Shown here piece after piece: positions 33,418-45,500 of a stretch of DNA of 64,000 nucleotides (positions are counted from its first letter, which is position 1; each line of letters starts with the position of its first letter). The translations under genes were made by a program, and so were the position numbers. The DNA is taken from assembly GCA_038049695.1 (NCBI GenBank), contig CP142452.1, forward strand, positions 109,818,001-109,882,000. The letters run 5' to 3'. The DNA is from Cinnamomum chago. Taxonomy: Eukaryota; Streptophyta; Magnoliopsida; Laurales; Lauraceae. A model generated the notes under the pieces. It had not been told where the DNA came from, did no database searches, and was given only the letters and a program-made list of their open reading frames with translations.

Positions 33418-34734
33418 TCATGAATGAAAGAGGGCATCTGCTATTGCATTTCTAACTTCTGACATCTCCATCTGTTCTGCAATATCCACCACTACATCGG
33501 TGTCGGAGGTGCCACTATCATCATTATCAACTGCCTCTACAGATATGTCTTCATTCTCGTACTCTATAAAGAGTGCATCTACAATAGCCTCTTTTCTGAT
33601 AAAGTTGTGCACAGCCATTGTAGCGACTACTATACTCCTTTGTACACAAAATGAGTAAGGAGGTATCCTTTTTAAAATTGGGAAACGAGCTTTCGATACT
33701 CTAAAAGAACGCTCTATTACATTCCTTAAAGATGAATGAACATAATTGAAATGTTCCTTCTCATTACGAGGACGACCACCTGCCTGAAAATTTGATAGTC
33801 AATACCGAACATTACGGTATGGAGCAAGAAAACCACGCATATTCGTAAATCCAGCGTCAACAATATAATATTTACCTGAACAAAAAATATATATATTATG
33901 ATAAAAAATGTAATATGATTTATAATTGACTAATCATTAAATACCTGGAAGGGCATGTGGAAAATTCAGATTTGGCTTATATATAGTATCCAATAAAATA
34001 CATGAATCATGTGCAGTGCCTTCCCAACCAACAATAACGAAAGTAAATAGCATATCAAATGAGCACGCCGCTAGAATATTTTGTTGGCATTCTCCTTTTC
34101 TTCCTCTATAAGGTACTTGGTTCTCAACGGGGATTACAACATTTATGAGTGTACCATCTATTGCCCCAACACAATCCTTCAAAAAAAAAAAATCAACATA
34201 AGATTTAAAAACAAAAGTCACTCTATTGAAAAATAATTGCAAATATAATTAAGGGTAGGATTATACTTTAAAATATGAATAAAATCGATGATTATGCAAT
34301 ATCTCCTTTGGTATTTGGTCGTATGAAGGCGGCTTTATAATATCCATTAAGAGGTGAATCATTGCTACTAAAACTGCATGAAAGTGATGATGGATAGTTT
34401 CACTTGAGTGTTGAAATCTATCTTGCAAAATTCTATTCCTATGATTTTGCCCAACTGTCATTAGAAATATAGTCACTTGCTCCTCTACTGAAACAAATCG
34501 ACTGTCGTCAAGTAGCCTTTTCTCTCTTAAAACCACACACAATCGCAAGAAAACATGTTTCTCCATACGCAGTAGCTCCAAACATACTCTTCGATTGCCT
34601 TCCAAAATGTCCTGAACGAAAACATGGCCTGATAAAATTGAAGTTCTACATGGCTCTTTCGATATGTACATCCGTCGCTTCTTTACAAGTAATAAAGCAA
34701 AATGTGCTATTACTTTTCGTTTCCTTGGTGTCAT
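33418..34734 (-). pseudogene. PIF/Harbinger DDE transposase, one in-frame stop
   Basis: Exons (minus strand) 34734-34267, 34176-33945 and 33875-33418 join in phase to 386 codons, normal for PIF transposases. The splice joins restore YFKDCVGAIDGTLI, the first catalytic Asp region. VGWEGTAHDSCIL holds the second Asp, YYIVDAGFTNMRGFLAPYR follows, and RNVIERSFRVSKARFPIL holds the Glu. A TGA stop interrupts the frame right after APYRNVRY, between the second Asp and the Glu, so this copy would make only a truncated protein. The acidic C-terminal tail is rich in Asp and Glu. It lies downstream of ORF1 on the same strand, the usual Harbinger arrangement. Confidence 0.85.
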
Positions 34735-34741
34735 AATCTCC

Positions 34742-35060
34742 TACATTCATTCCATCCAACAATAAAAAAAAAGTTCATACATTCATTTCATCCCATAATA
34801 AAAAAGAAAATCATAAGCTCCTACATTCATTCTCATAATAAAAAAGAAAATCATAAGTTCCTAAATTCATTCCATCTCAAAATAACAAAGAAAATCTTAA
34901 GTTCCTACATTCATTCCATCTCACAATAACAAAGAAAATCTTAAGTTCCTACATTCATATCGTCTCATAATAAAAAAGAAAATCATAAGCTCTTACATTC
35001 ATTTCATCTTATAACAGAAAAGAAAATCATAAGTTCATATATTCATTCAGCCCAACAACA
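34742..35060. repeat. 44-bp minisatellite between Harbinger ORFs
   Basis: About seven units of TACATTCATTCCATCTCA plus a run like AATAACAAAGAAAATC. Unit starts are near 34742, 34778, 34822, 34862, 34906, 34950, 34994 and 35038; the period is 44 in most units. It fills the gap between the transposase start codon and the ORF1 stop codon. Confidence 0.85.
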
Positions 35061-35180
35061 AAAAAAAAAAAAAAAGATAATAAATATAGGCTACAAAAGT
35101 GATGAGTCATGTGTTCTAACATTCATCCTATAATGCTCACATAAAACACATCAAGGCCTATGCTTCATTATCATATTCAG

Positions 35181-36212
35181 TCAGTAGAGACGGGCATCAT
35201 TACTTTTAAACGGCATGAAAATATCTCTATTGTCCTTGTCTTTAAATGCCCTTGTGCCAAAAAAAAAAAAATACAATTCTGAGGTCACTTGGATATTTGG
35301 TATTTGCTTTAAAATATCAATACAATCCTGCATAGTAGGACCTCGCTGCCTCTCTTCTTCTTTCCACTCTTCTTTTTTCCTTGCTGCTTCTTTCCTCTTT
35401 TCTTCTTTCCTCTCTTCTTCTTTCCTCGCTTCTTCTTTCCTCTTTTCTTCTTTCCTCTCTTCTTTCCGTTCTTCTTTTTTTCTATCTTCTTCTTTCTTAT
35501 CTTCTTCAAGTATAATTACTAGGCGCTCCATATTCTCATCATATTTATTGTACCTAACATCCCTCCTACTCCGTGAAGGACAAGGACGTTTCCTCCGAGC
35601 ACTTTTCATTAGCTCCTCTGTCGAGATATCCTCAAAAGTCTCTTCCTGCACATGATTCTGGGTATTGTCCATATGAGGTGGCGGAGAGGACATCTGTGTA
35701 ATCAATTCTTCTGGAAAGGAACCAGAAGATGGTGTCCAAGTCTCTTCTCCCCTAGCCTGGGTTCCACCAAAGAGAATTCCCATTTCATCCGGGAATGACA
35801 AAGGTCTAGTCCTAAAAATTTTCGCTTGGGGGTGCCCCTGCATTAGATGTTAAATATTTATTATTATATAATAAGTAATATATACTAAAAACTGTCAAAT
35901 AAATATTACCTTTAGATATTCATCCCATCTCTCGGGATCCATTGTAATTGTTTGAGTTGCTTCATTGAGCCCAACACCGGTTTGCCCACATAATGTTATC
36001 CAAGCATTATATTGTTTTCTCATTCCATCCCATTGATTCTTTAATTGTTTTTGTCCATACAAAATTTCAGTTTTCTCCTTAAAACCCTCGATAATTCTTG
36101 TCCATGATTGTGTTTTTAGATTTGAGCCCGATCTTCCGCCTTGTAATACTTCTACAATGCATAAGTCAACGAAAATCTTCTTCATATTATCTGACCAAAT
36201 AGCCCTACTCAT
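35181..36212 (-). CDS. Harbinger ORF1, Myb/SANT-like DNA-binding protein
   Basis: Two exons (36212-35910, 35837-35181) join in phase to 319 residues. The first exon is a trihelix Myb/SANT-like domain: WSDNMKKIFVDLC, then SWTRIIEGFKEKT, QLKNQWDGMRKQYNAW and a tail ending MDPERWDEYLK, as in the Myb_DNA-bind_3 proteins that serve as Harbinger ORF1. In such elements this protein helps import the transposase and bind the element's ends. The second exon has a linker with SFPDEMGILFGGTQARG and a long Lys/Glu repeat (KKEERKEE-type, about residues 230-275) likely to form a charged helix. The frame is open from start to stop. Confidence 0.82.
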
Positions 36213-36310
36213 CTCCGCCTTGTCCTTACCCTTATGAGATGGAACCCTTGATTCTGCTATCTACACCTTGCTAAATTATTTTATCAAGAATAAATCAATG
36301 TCAAATCAAT

Positions 36311-36330
36311 TATAGAAAAAGAAGCAAATG
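36311..36330. repeat. 20-bp direct repeat left of copia element
   Basis: An exact 20-bp sequence (TATAGAAAAAG...CAAATG) that recurs at 41035-41054 on the other side of the copia element. Copia integration normally duplicates 5 bp. Confidence 0.88.
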
Positions 36331-36439
36331 TATTGGAGATTATGATTAATGAATAGGCTGGCAGGTCTTAATCCTAACCTTGATTCTAGGAGCAAATTGT
36401 GGTTAGAGAATATTGCTTCCTTAACTGTAAATATTCTCT
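36331..36439 (+). repeat. copia left LTR-like repeat
   Basis: Begins TATTGGAGATTATGATTAAT and matches the start of the right LTR over 109 bp. Confidence 0.85.
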
Positions 36440-39400
36440 CGTTGGCTGGTGATGGGAAGAAGGGAGATGAAGGAGGATCTGGCAATGACAAGAAGATGTC
36501 GAACCCCTACACTCTGACATCAAACGACAATCCGGGTAATATAATTACCCAAGTACAGCTGAAAGGCGAAAACTATGACGAATGGGCTCCGGCTGTGCGC
36601 ACTGCATTGCGAGCCAAGAAAAAATATGGTTTCGTGGATGGAACCATCAAACGACCTGACGACGACTCACCTGATATTGAAGATTGGTGGACCGTTAACT
36701 CAATGCTTGTCTCATGGATCTTTAACACCATTGAACCCACTCTTCGATCAACCATCTCTTAAATGGAAAATGTAAAAGATCTCTGGGAAGACATTAAGGA
36801 TCGATTTTCTGTCGGGAATGGACCACGAGTGCAGCAGCTAAGATCAGATCTTGCAAACTGCAAACAGGATGGGCAGGCCATAGTTGCTTATTATGGTAGG
36901 CTCAAGTCTCTTTGGGATGAATTGAACAACTATGACCCAATTTCGGTATGTAGTTGTGCTAGATGCAGATGCAACATCACCGTAGAATTAGAGAAGAAAC
37001 GGGAAGAAGAAAGAGTTCATCAACTCTTGATGGGACTAGATGAAGACGGATATGGGACACTGCGTTCCAATATCCTGAGCACCGACCCTCTGCCAAATCT
37101 GAATCGCGTCTATGCTATGGTTGTGCAGCAAGAACGGGTGCGGACTATGACACGAACGACAGAGGACAGAGGGAACCCCATGAGTTTTGCTGTACAGGCT
37201 GGTTGAAACTCGGGGGGGGGGGGGGGGGGGGGAGGGAGGGAGGGAAAGACAAGTCCATAATGTGCACGAATTGCAAACGAAAGGGACATGATGCTGAGAC
37301 TTGTTTTCAACGGATTGGTTACCCGGAGTGGTGGGGTGATAGGCCACGCACAGCAACAGGAGGATGCAGCAGTGGGCGTGCACGTGATGCCCAACAGAAC
37401 GCTCGTGAAGGACAAGGACGCGGAGGGACTGCCCGAGCCCACGCAGCACAAGTGTCAGGTATTGATGGTGCAAGAAATGCCGTGACTGACTCGGATAGAA
37501 TGGAAATTAGTGGGCTCACTGATGAACAGTGGTCCACACTTCTCAGCATGTTGAATTCTCAGAATTCTCACAAAGGTGGCAGTAACGAGAGGTTAACGGG
37601 TAAGCATAATTATTTACCTTGGATTATTGACACAGGGGCATCGCATCACATGACCGGGACATATGAATGTTTGACTGATTTGCGAAGTATCACACCATGT
37701 CCAGTTGGATTGCCGAATGGAGAAGAGACCATGGCTTTGAAAGAAGGAATTGTGAATCTTGGAGAAAAATTGACACTTAAACATGTTCTTTTTGTTCCTC
37801 AATTGAAGTGCAATTTGATTTCTGTGTCACAGCTGCTTGATGATTCCAATTTTGTTGTCCAATTCACTAACAAAATTTGTGCTATACAGGACCGCACTTC
37901 GAGGATGCTGATTGGAGCGGGTGAACAACGCGAGGGGCTTTATTTTCTCAAAGGAGTGGCTACGGTTCGGGTCTACAAGACAACTGGTATTGCGTCCTTT
38001 GAGCTCTGGCATAGAAGAATGGGGCATCCCTCTTCTAGGATAGTAGATTTGATTTCTGAAGTCAGTAATGACAGTAGAAGTAATAGTGTGAGGAATAAGT
38101 CTTGTGACATTTGTTTTAGAGCTAAGCAAACAAGAGAAATGTTCTTTCCTAGTGAAAATAAAGCTAAAGAATGTTTTGATTTGATTCATTGTGATTTGTG
38201 GGGAGCCTATAGAATTCCTGCTTCGTGTGGGGCGGTTTATTTCTTGACAATTGTTGATGATTGTTCTCGCACAGTATGGTTATATTTGCTAAATAGAAAA
38301 GATGATGTTGCTTGTGTTCTTAGAGATTTCATTACTATGATTAGTCAACAATTTGAGAAAAATGTGAAAATCGTTCGGAGTGACAATGGTACTGAGTTTA
38401 CATGTTTGAAAGGTTATTTTGTTGAACATGGCATTGTACATCAGACTTCTTGTACTGGGTCACCCCAACAGAATGGACATGTAGAAAGGAAGCATCGCCA
38501 CATTCTCAATGTAGCGAGAGCCTTGCGTTTTCAGGCACATTTACCCATTGAGTTTTGGGGTGAGTGTGTGCTTACAGCTAGATATTTAATCAACAGAACA
38601 CCATCTGTCTCATTGGATGGTAAAACACCTTATGAGATTCTATACGGACAGGTACCTACTTATAAACACATCCGAATTTTTGGGTGTTTGTGCTATGCTC
38701 ATGATCAAAATCGAGACAAGGATAAATTTGCTAGTTGAAGCCGAAAGTGCATATTTGTTGGGTATCCGTTTGGGAAGAAAGGTTGGAGATTGTATGACTT
38801 GGAACGGGGAGATTATTTTGTCTCAAGGGATGTCGTCTTCATTGAAACAGAGTTTCCCTATGCAGACACCAATAATTCAGTTTCTTCTTTGCCTCAGAAT
38901 GAAGTTACGGACATGTATGTAGATGGTGAGCAACAAGCTTCGCACTCTGGTATGGCGCATGAAGTAATTACTGAGGGAGGTAATGATGAGGAGACGGTCT
39001 CTTGTGAGAATTTTGGACAAGGTGTCAGGGGGGGCACCGAAGAAGGACCTATGGTTTCTGAGGAACAACTTGGCAAAGGAAAAAGGGTCAAGCAATCTTC
39101 TGTTCGGTTGAAGGATTATGTGATGCATACAATTCAAGTAAGCCCCTCGGCGTGTTCATCGGTCCAATCAAAGTCCTCAGGTACAACCTATTCCATAGCA
39201 CATTATGTGAATTGTGATAAGTTTTCAGTGTCACACCGGTATTTTCTAGCAACTGTTAATACAGGTCATGAACCAAACACTTATGCCGAGGCAATAAAAA
39301 ATGAATGTTGGCGAGAGGCGATAAGGAAGGAGATACAGGCTCTTGAGGACAATGAAACTTGGACAGTGGAAGATTTGCCTCCTGAGAAGAAGGCAATCGG

Positions 39401-40753
39401 TAGCAAATGGGTCTACAAGATAAAGTATAAGTCTGATGGAAGTGTTGAAAGATGCAAGGCGCGCTTAGTTATTCTCGAGAACAAACAGGTTGAAGGCATC
39501 GATTACAATGAGACTTTTGCCTCGACAGCAAAGATGGTTACTGTGCGAACGTTCCTTGCTGTTGCTGCTGTGAGAAATTGGGACCTGCATCAGATGGATG
39601 TGCATAATGCTTTTTTACACGGTGAATTGGATGAAGAGGTATATATGAAAATGCCACCTGGTTTCACTTCTCCAACGCCAGGGAAGGTCTGCAGACTTCG
39701 AAGGTCATTATATGGTTTGCGGTAAGCACCGAGGTGTTGGTTTGCCAAGTTGGCTATAGCACTAAAGACTTATGGATTCAACCAATCATATTCTGATTAC
39801 TCACTGTTTACTTATAGAAATTGGAACATTCAACTCAACATTCTTGTTTATGTTGACGATCTGGTTATCTCTGGGAATGATGGCAGGGCTGTGCAAGAGT
39901 TCAAAGATTATTTGAGCAAGTGTTTTCATATCAAAGATCTGGGGAAGTTGAAATATTTCTTGGGAATTGAAATAGCTTGAGATTCGGAAGGTCTCTTCTT
40001 GTGTCAACGTAAGTATACGTTGGACATTATTTCCGAGGCAGGTTTGTTAGGAGCCAAGCCCACTGGCACCCCTCTTAAACAAAATCATAAATTAGCACTT
40101 TCTGATAGTTCTGACATGCTCGATCCAGGACAGTACAGGCGCCTGGTTGGGCGGCTCATTTACTTGGCAATCACCCGACCTGAACTGTCATATTGTGTGC
40201 ATATACTTGCACAATTCATGCAGCAGCCAAAGGACGAGCATTGGGAAGCGGCATTGAGAGTGGTTCGATATCTGAAAGGCAATCCCGGTCAAGGTGTCCT
40301 GTTGCGTGCAGATTGTGACCTGACCCTCTATGGTTATTGTGACTTCGATTGGGCAAGTTGTCCCTTAACACGGCGTTCCTTGACTGGCTATTTTGTTCTT
40401 TTAGGTAATTCGCCCATATCTTGGAAGACCAAAAAGCAACAGACAGTGTCTCGGTCTTCAGCTGTTGTCTGATCTTGGTGTCTCACACTTTGGACCTATG
40501 CATCTACATTGTGATAGTCAGGCAGCTTTGCACATAGCTGCTAATCCAGTTTTTCATGAACGAACAAAACATATTGAAGTCGATTGTCACTTTGTCCGTG
40601 ACGAGATACAAACTGGTAATGTCCAAACCAAGTACGTGCATACCTCACTACAGCTTGCTGATATCTTCATGAAGGCTTTGGGAAAACGACAATTTGACTT
40701 CCTTTTTGGCAAGTTGGGCATTCGGGATCCTCATGCTCCAACTTGAGGGGGGG

Positions 40754-41034
40754 TATTGGAGATTATGATTAATGAATAGGCTGGCAGGTCTTAATCCTAA
40801 CCTTGATTCTAGGAGCAAATTGTGGTCAGAGAATATTGCTCCCTTAACTGTAAATATTCTCTTGTATTTTCTTGGAGGATATCTTGCTGTGTCTAGATAG
40901 TTTAGGAGATAGTTTAGATGTTTGCTGTTTTTAGGAGTCTTGGTGTATCCCTGATGTATATATTCATATTCACAGGACATAGCAATACAGAAATACAACA
41001 AAAAGTCTGAGACTTCAATTCGCACATAATTCTT
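40754..41034 (+). repeat. copia right LTR
   Basis: Begins directly after a run of G (the polypurine tract) with TATTGGAGATTATGATTAAT. A TATA-like TGTATATATTC lies near 40953. The end at 41034 is inferred from the flanking direct repeat. Confidence 0.75.
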
Positions 41035-41054
41035 TATAGAAAAAGAAGCAAATG
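41035..41054. repeat. 20-bp direct repeat right of copia element
   Basis: Exact copy of 36311-36330; beyond it the Harbinger leader sequence resumes. Confidence 0.88.
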
Positions 41055-42488
41055 AGTCAAACTTGAAACAAAACAACTATATTCCTTACGAAATAGTGGC
41101 CCCCAAAAAGCAAGTGGTAAATAAGAACCATGTCAAGGGAAGTGGAGAGAACTGAACCTAGGTATGGTTTTCAATCTCAGATTGGTTTCTATGTTTTTTC
41201 TATGTAAAGAAGCAGATGAGAGCACACAAAGAGAAGATTTCTTTGAAGTGGGTACTGGAAAAAAAAAATAGGAAAAGATTTTTAAAACTAAGAGACCCAC
41301 CCAACTAATAAGCTATGTTTTCATTTATGTTTTTAACGAGGTTGGTGTGATCTGGTATGCATCAAAAGCATTTTATAACAGAGAAAGACAAGCAACTACC
41401 ATTCCCATATGTCATCTATGTACTGTTGATATGCCCTGTTTGTACCCTCTTGTCAGCTCAACCTAGTAGGATTTTTTGAATTCCAAGCAATGCTTTCATG
41501 TCAAAGGGGCTAAACTGAAGGATTAAATCTAAAGATTGACAGAAGGCAATCAATTAGTCTCCCTTTGCTAGGAAATGGTTGCCCTAGTCATATATGATAA
41601 CAACATCCACTCTAATGCTTGACAGACAAGTACTGTTTTCAATTAAAAACAAGAATCTATCTCTCCTTACTACTAAACAAATTCAAGGAACCCCCTGCTT
41701 TTTTGACACGATTAGTCCAATATGGGCACGTTCATGGGAATCAAAGGGCCAAACCTGCAGCGCAAAAAATAATTCAAAATACCTCCAATAGAATTTCTTC
41801 CAGACCCACCAATTGATTGTCATATAAAAAGCATTAAAACATCATATCCTCATGAGAATGGAACACCCATATGGGCGATATTCCTTCAACACTAAAATAA
41901 ACTATCCAAATCACAAAATCCATAAAAGAGAAAACACCAAATCATAAAACCCACAAAAGAAAAAACCCCAACTCACAAAATCAGACCCAAGTTCTTCTCT
42001 ATCATGGCCGTCAATCTTCTAAACGAAAAAAAAAAAAAAACACCCTCCAAAACCAATAACAAAGATGAAGAGCGGAATGGAAAGAGAGAGAGAAAATCAC
42101 ATAAACAAAAAGCATATTAGGAGAGAAGTACCTTGTGAGGAATGGAGAAAAGGTGGAGGAAGGAAGGAAACACCAAGCTCTGCTAGGGTTTTTTTTTCGA
42201 ATGTGAATGAGATAGCCTTCTTTGTTGCAAAGAGAAATAAGGGTAAACTTGCCAATCTCAGAATAAAGTGAGGGCAAACTTGTCTGAAAATTATAAAAAA
42301 TGGCTACCCGCTTCAGATGTTTTTGTTTGTCCAAAACAACATAGTTTCTGGACGATTTTGAAGTAGACAAAAAATATTTATGATCTGGTTCAAACAGACA
42401 TACTACTGGTGATATCCAAACAGTCTAATATCTCATAATGTCTTTTCCAATTAGTTTTAAGAGATATAGCTGACTTGAAAAGTAGACA

Positions 42489-42502
42489 TGCCAAACAGGC
42501 CC
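42489..42502. repeat. right terminal inverted repeat of Harbinger
   Basis: TGCCAAACAGGCCC followed by TTA. The complement GGGCCTGTTTGGCA matches typical PIF/Harbinger ends. It marks the 5' end of the element, upstream of ORF1. Confidence 0.72.
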
Positions 42503-42505
42503 TTA

Positions 42506-45500
42506 TATTCTAGGGTTTAGGCACATGGCTAAACAAGCCCTAAAACTAAAAGTAAGCTTTATGGGTGAAGTTGGTTTGGACCTACCTGAGCCTCGTCTCT
42601 TGGCCTGCATGATAATTAGATTTGTGCTGGGCTTGTTTTGTTTTGGGGTCCGACCTAGATTTGGAAGTGCGAGTCAAACTTGACCAAGGCTTTGTCCTGT
42701 AAAATATCAATCAAACGTAAACTAATAATATTATTACCCGGCTCGAGCTTGGCCATTCAGTTTTCATTTTTTACCCACACCCACAAAAGCACCGCTCCCT
42801 TTAAAGGTTTTTTTTTTTTTCCTTCCTTCCTTCTTCGGTGGTTCCCAATCCCTTTAATTATTTCACTAGCAACAAACGCCCGTGCTAAGCCCGGGCCCAA
42901 AAATGAATATACATTAAAATTTAAGATTTAAAAAAAAAAATATTTTAAGAGAAAAATAAATCTAAAAGGTACAAATATATTATTTATCATTCTTATTTTG
43001 AAGAGTCGCGAAAGATCTCTCATAATAGGATAGATCCTAATATGGCCAAACACATTTGCCACACGATCCAACTCCGCCTAAATGATTTGAAGAGGGAACT
43101 TGCATGTGGAGTTAACTTAAGGAGTTACTGAAGTGAAAAGAAATAAAGGCTTGATAAGATACAACATTGAAGAATCTTTTACAGGGAGGAGTGTGGTAAT
43201 CGTTAGAGGGGTTAAAATTAAAAGTCGCAATCTCTGATTGCTACAGTTGGTTTCATATATAATATAATATATAGTAATGGTTTGACTATGCAAATCATCA
43301 ATTATTGTAGATTCTCCCTTACAATCAATTATTTTAAATTATTGTTGCAGTGTGTAGAATTGATCATTATATTTTGTACTTACATTTACAGTGGTGTAAA
43401 TTTTGAAATGTTATTAAGTGGGATACTTCTTCTCAACTTTTTCTTTCCTTTTTCTTAACCTCAAATCAACATCACTTTTACCCCAAATAACACCATCAGT
43501 CATGATATTTTGAATTGAGAGGCACAATGTAGATAGAAAAATAACCCAGCTAAGGTGGTTTGTGATTAACACTACCCTCATAAGAAACCAAAGGAAAACC
43601 TCAATCACCTGAAATTGTCATAGATATATAAATATTATAGCATTCAACGTATAAATATGCATCAAAGAATTCACAGTAAATAAATCTATGTCCTACCAAT
43701 TGAATGCGGCTAATAGCTTATTCATCCCATATCTTATTTCCATCTTGGTATATAAGATAGAATACTGCATGAATTAGAAGAGTTAAGAATAAAACTAGAA
43801 CCCACATAATAACAAAAAAAAAAAACCAGTTCTTAAAGAACTCAAAATACCCTACCATCCATAAGACATTTTCCATTAGAAGATATGTAACCCCTGTAGT
43901 AAGGTTCAAATCAGTCAAACCTGCAGAACCTTTAATAAAATCCCATGGCTTTACCACTGTCGACCTTAAAAGAAAAATAGCAAAAAGATTCACAAAATAA
44001 TATTCTAACTCCAAACACAGATGAACAACTACAAATCACATAAAACCATGAAAAACAGAAATCCAAACATAAAATGTCAAGAAAATAGGAAAGGCATATA
44101 AAAGCCCTTGAGAAACTCAAACCCCTCCAACAACATCCACAAACAAACAAAGGCCATATCAAAGAGAGAAAATGAAAAAAAAAAAAAAAAATTCTTATAC
44201 CCCTCTATCAAAGAGGAGAGGAGTTATGACCCAACCAGAGACTATAAATAGCCTCTATCAGTCCATTCTAAGAAAAAGTTAAAAAAATGAAAATCAGTAT
44301 TCAGGATTTTGGGTGTGTTAGAATATGTATGTATGTATGCCACAACCATCTTCCATCATCAGCTTAATGGTCAAGATCACCCTACATGGCCCAACACATG
44401 ATCCACCCATCATTATCATTAACACATAACCTTGAACAGCAGAGGAGAGAGGTATAAAATGCTGATCCAACGTGAATAGTGCAAGAGAAAGATGGAGATA
44501 GAGGAAGATATGAATATAGATGGTGTTCTTTCGGTCAAATTCAGTTATAGAGAAAGATATGGTTATCCCTTAAAAATCGGAATGAAAGTTTCCTTCTTCA
44601 TGCATGGGGCTTATTTGCAGTGATATTTGGGGTTATCTTTTGGGCATTTTTTAAGGAGTGTAGATGTAGATTTAAATTTAAATATGAACCCATGGTAATG
44701 CCAACTTATTGGTAGAAGTTGAGAAAGGATAGGTGTGCAAGCTAAGGATGGAAGAGGTTATTTAAGAGAAATTATAGGAGATATGATAAAGATGTGAGTT
44801 TGTTATTTTTATAAAATTGAATGAAATGGAGAGATTTAGGAAGGTGATATGGAGAAGAGAATTGAAATAGAGATTTATGGAGGAGATTTGTTTCAGATGA
44901 GTGTAGTGGCCCACATCATATTTTTTTCTTCCATATTTCTTTGAAATGAGAGATTTTTCAGGGCTGAGGTGGCACCCCTCATAGCCCACCTTCTCATTTC
45001 CTTTAATATATATAATTTGGGCTGGACAACAAAAAAGAAACAGAAAAAACCTCTCCCTTTAGAGTTGCAACCATAATATTAGCAATTAGCAATAAGCTTA
45101 TCAATAAACAGAGCTGGTAATCATTCCAATATAAGCTGCATTGGGATTTTAGTTTAATTTAGCCCAATGGCTAGTGAGTGGTTCATTTCCACAATTCCAC
45201 TGTATGTAATATAGGGTTGTAAAAGGAATGATCCTGGATCAAAACCAAAGTGGACTCAAATCCGTTTCTAAAAAACGGTTCCGGATTCGGTTTTTTACTC
45301 GAAATCTATTTTGTTGGATCCAGACCCGGTTAAGATAAGAAAACATGGATCCGGTTCTGAAATTGAACCCACTTAGAAGATTGTAATCTAGTTTCAAAAT
45401 CAATTTTCATTTCTCTTTATTCTTCATTTTTTTTTAAATAAGCATATCATTCAGTTTATAATAATACATCAAGTCTACTATCTCTAATATTATACATAAA

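Larger units (their letters stand above)
36331..41034 (+). mobile_element. Ty1-copia retrotransposon fossil nested in Harbinger
   Basis: Copia element in plus orientation, opposite to the Harbinger genes. Parts in order: left LTR-like repeat, gag, CCHC zinc knuckle, aspartic protease (DTGASHHMTG), integrase (HRRMGHPS and a DDE core), reverse transcriptase (YVDDLVISGND), RNase H, purine-rich tract, right LTR. Protease-integrase-RT-RNase H order defines copia. It is broken, with roughly half a dozen interruptions. The LTR copies differ at about 2 positions over the 109 bp they share, so the insertion is fairly young and younger than the Harbinger copy it sits in. Confidence 0.92.
30745..42502 (-). 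mobile_element. PIF/Harbinger DNA transposon with a nested copia element
   Basis: Both ends carry 14-bp inverted repeats: GGTTCTGTTTGGCA at 30745-30758, and GGGCCTGTTTGGCA as the complement of 42489-42502 (12 of 14 match). Each is bordered by TTA (30742-30744, 42503-42505), the target site PIF/Harbinger elements duplicate. Inside, on the minus strand, are the two genes of this superfamily: a Myb/SANT-like ORF1 and a DDE transposase. The right 1.4 kb looks like the element's leader (a CCCTAG-type start region, then CT-rich sequence). A fossil copia element (36331-41034) sits between leader and ORF1. Without it the element is about 7 kb, long for this group, so the left end is the less certain one: it could belong to a separate small element. 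Confidence 0.6.

Noticed and set aside
35215-35655. 146-residue plus-strand frame opposite Harbinger ORF1
   Set aside because: Its Ser/Phe-rich sequence is the complement of the Lys/Glu repeat; no independent signal.
43718-44162. Hydrophobic minus-strand frames as a membrane-protein gene
   Set aside because: No family match, T-rich composition and no convincing splice structure.
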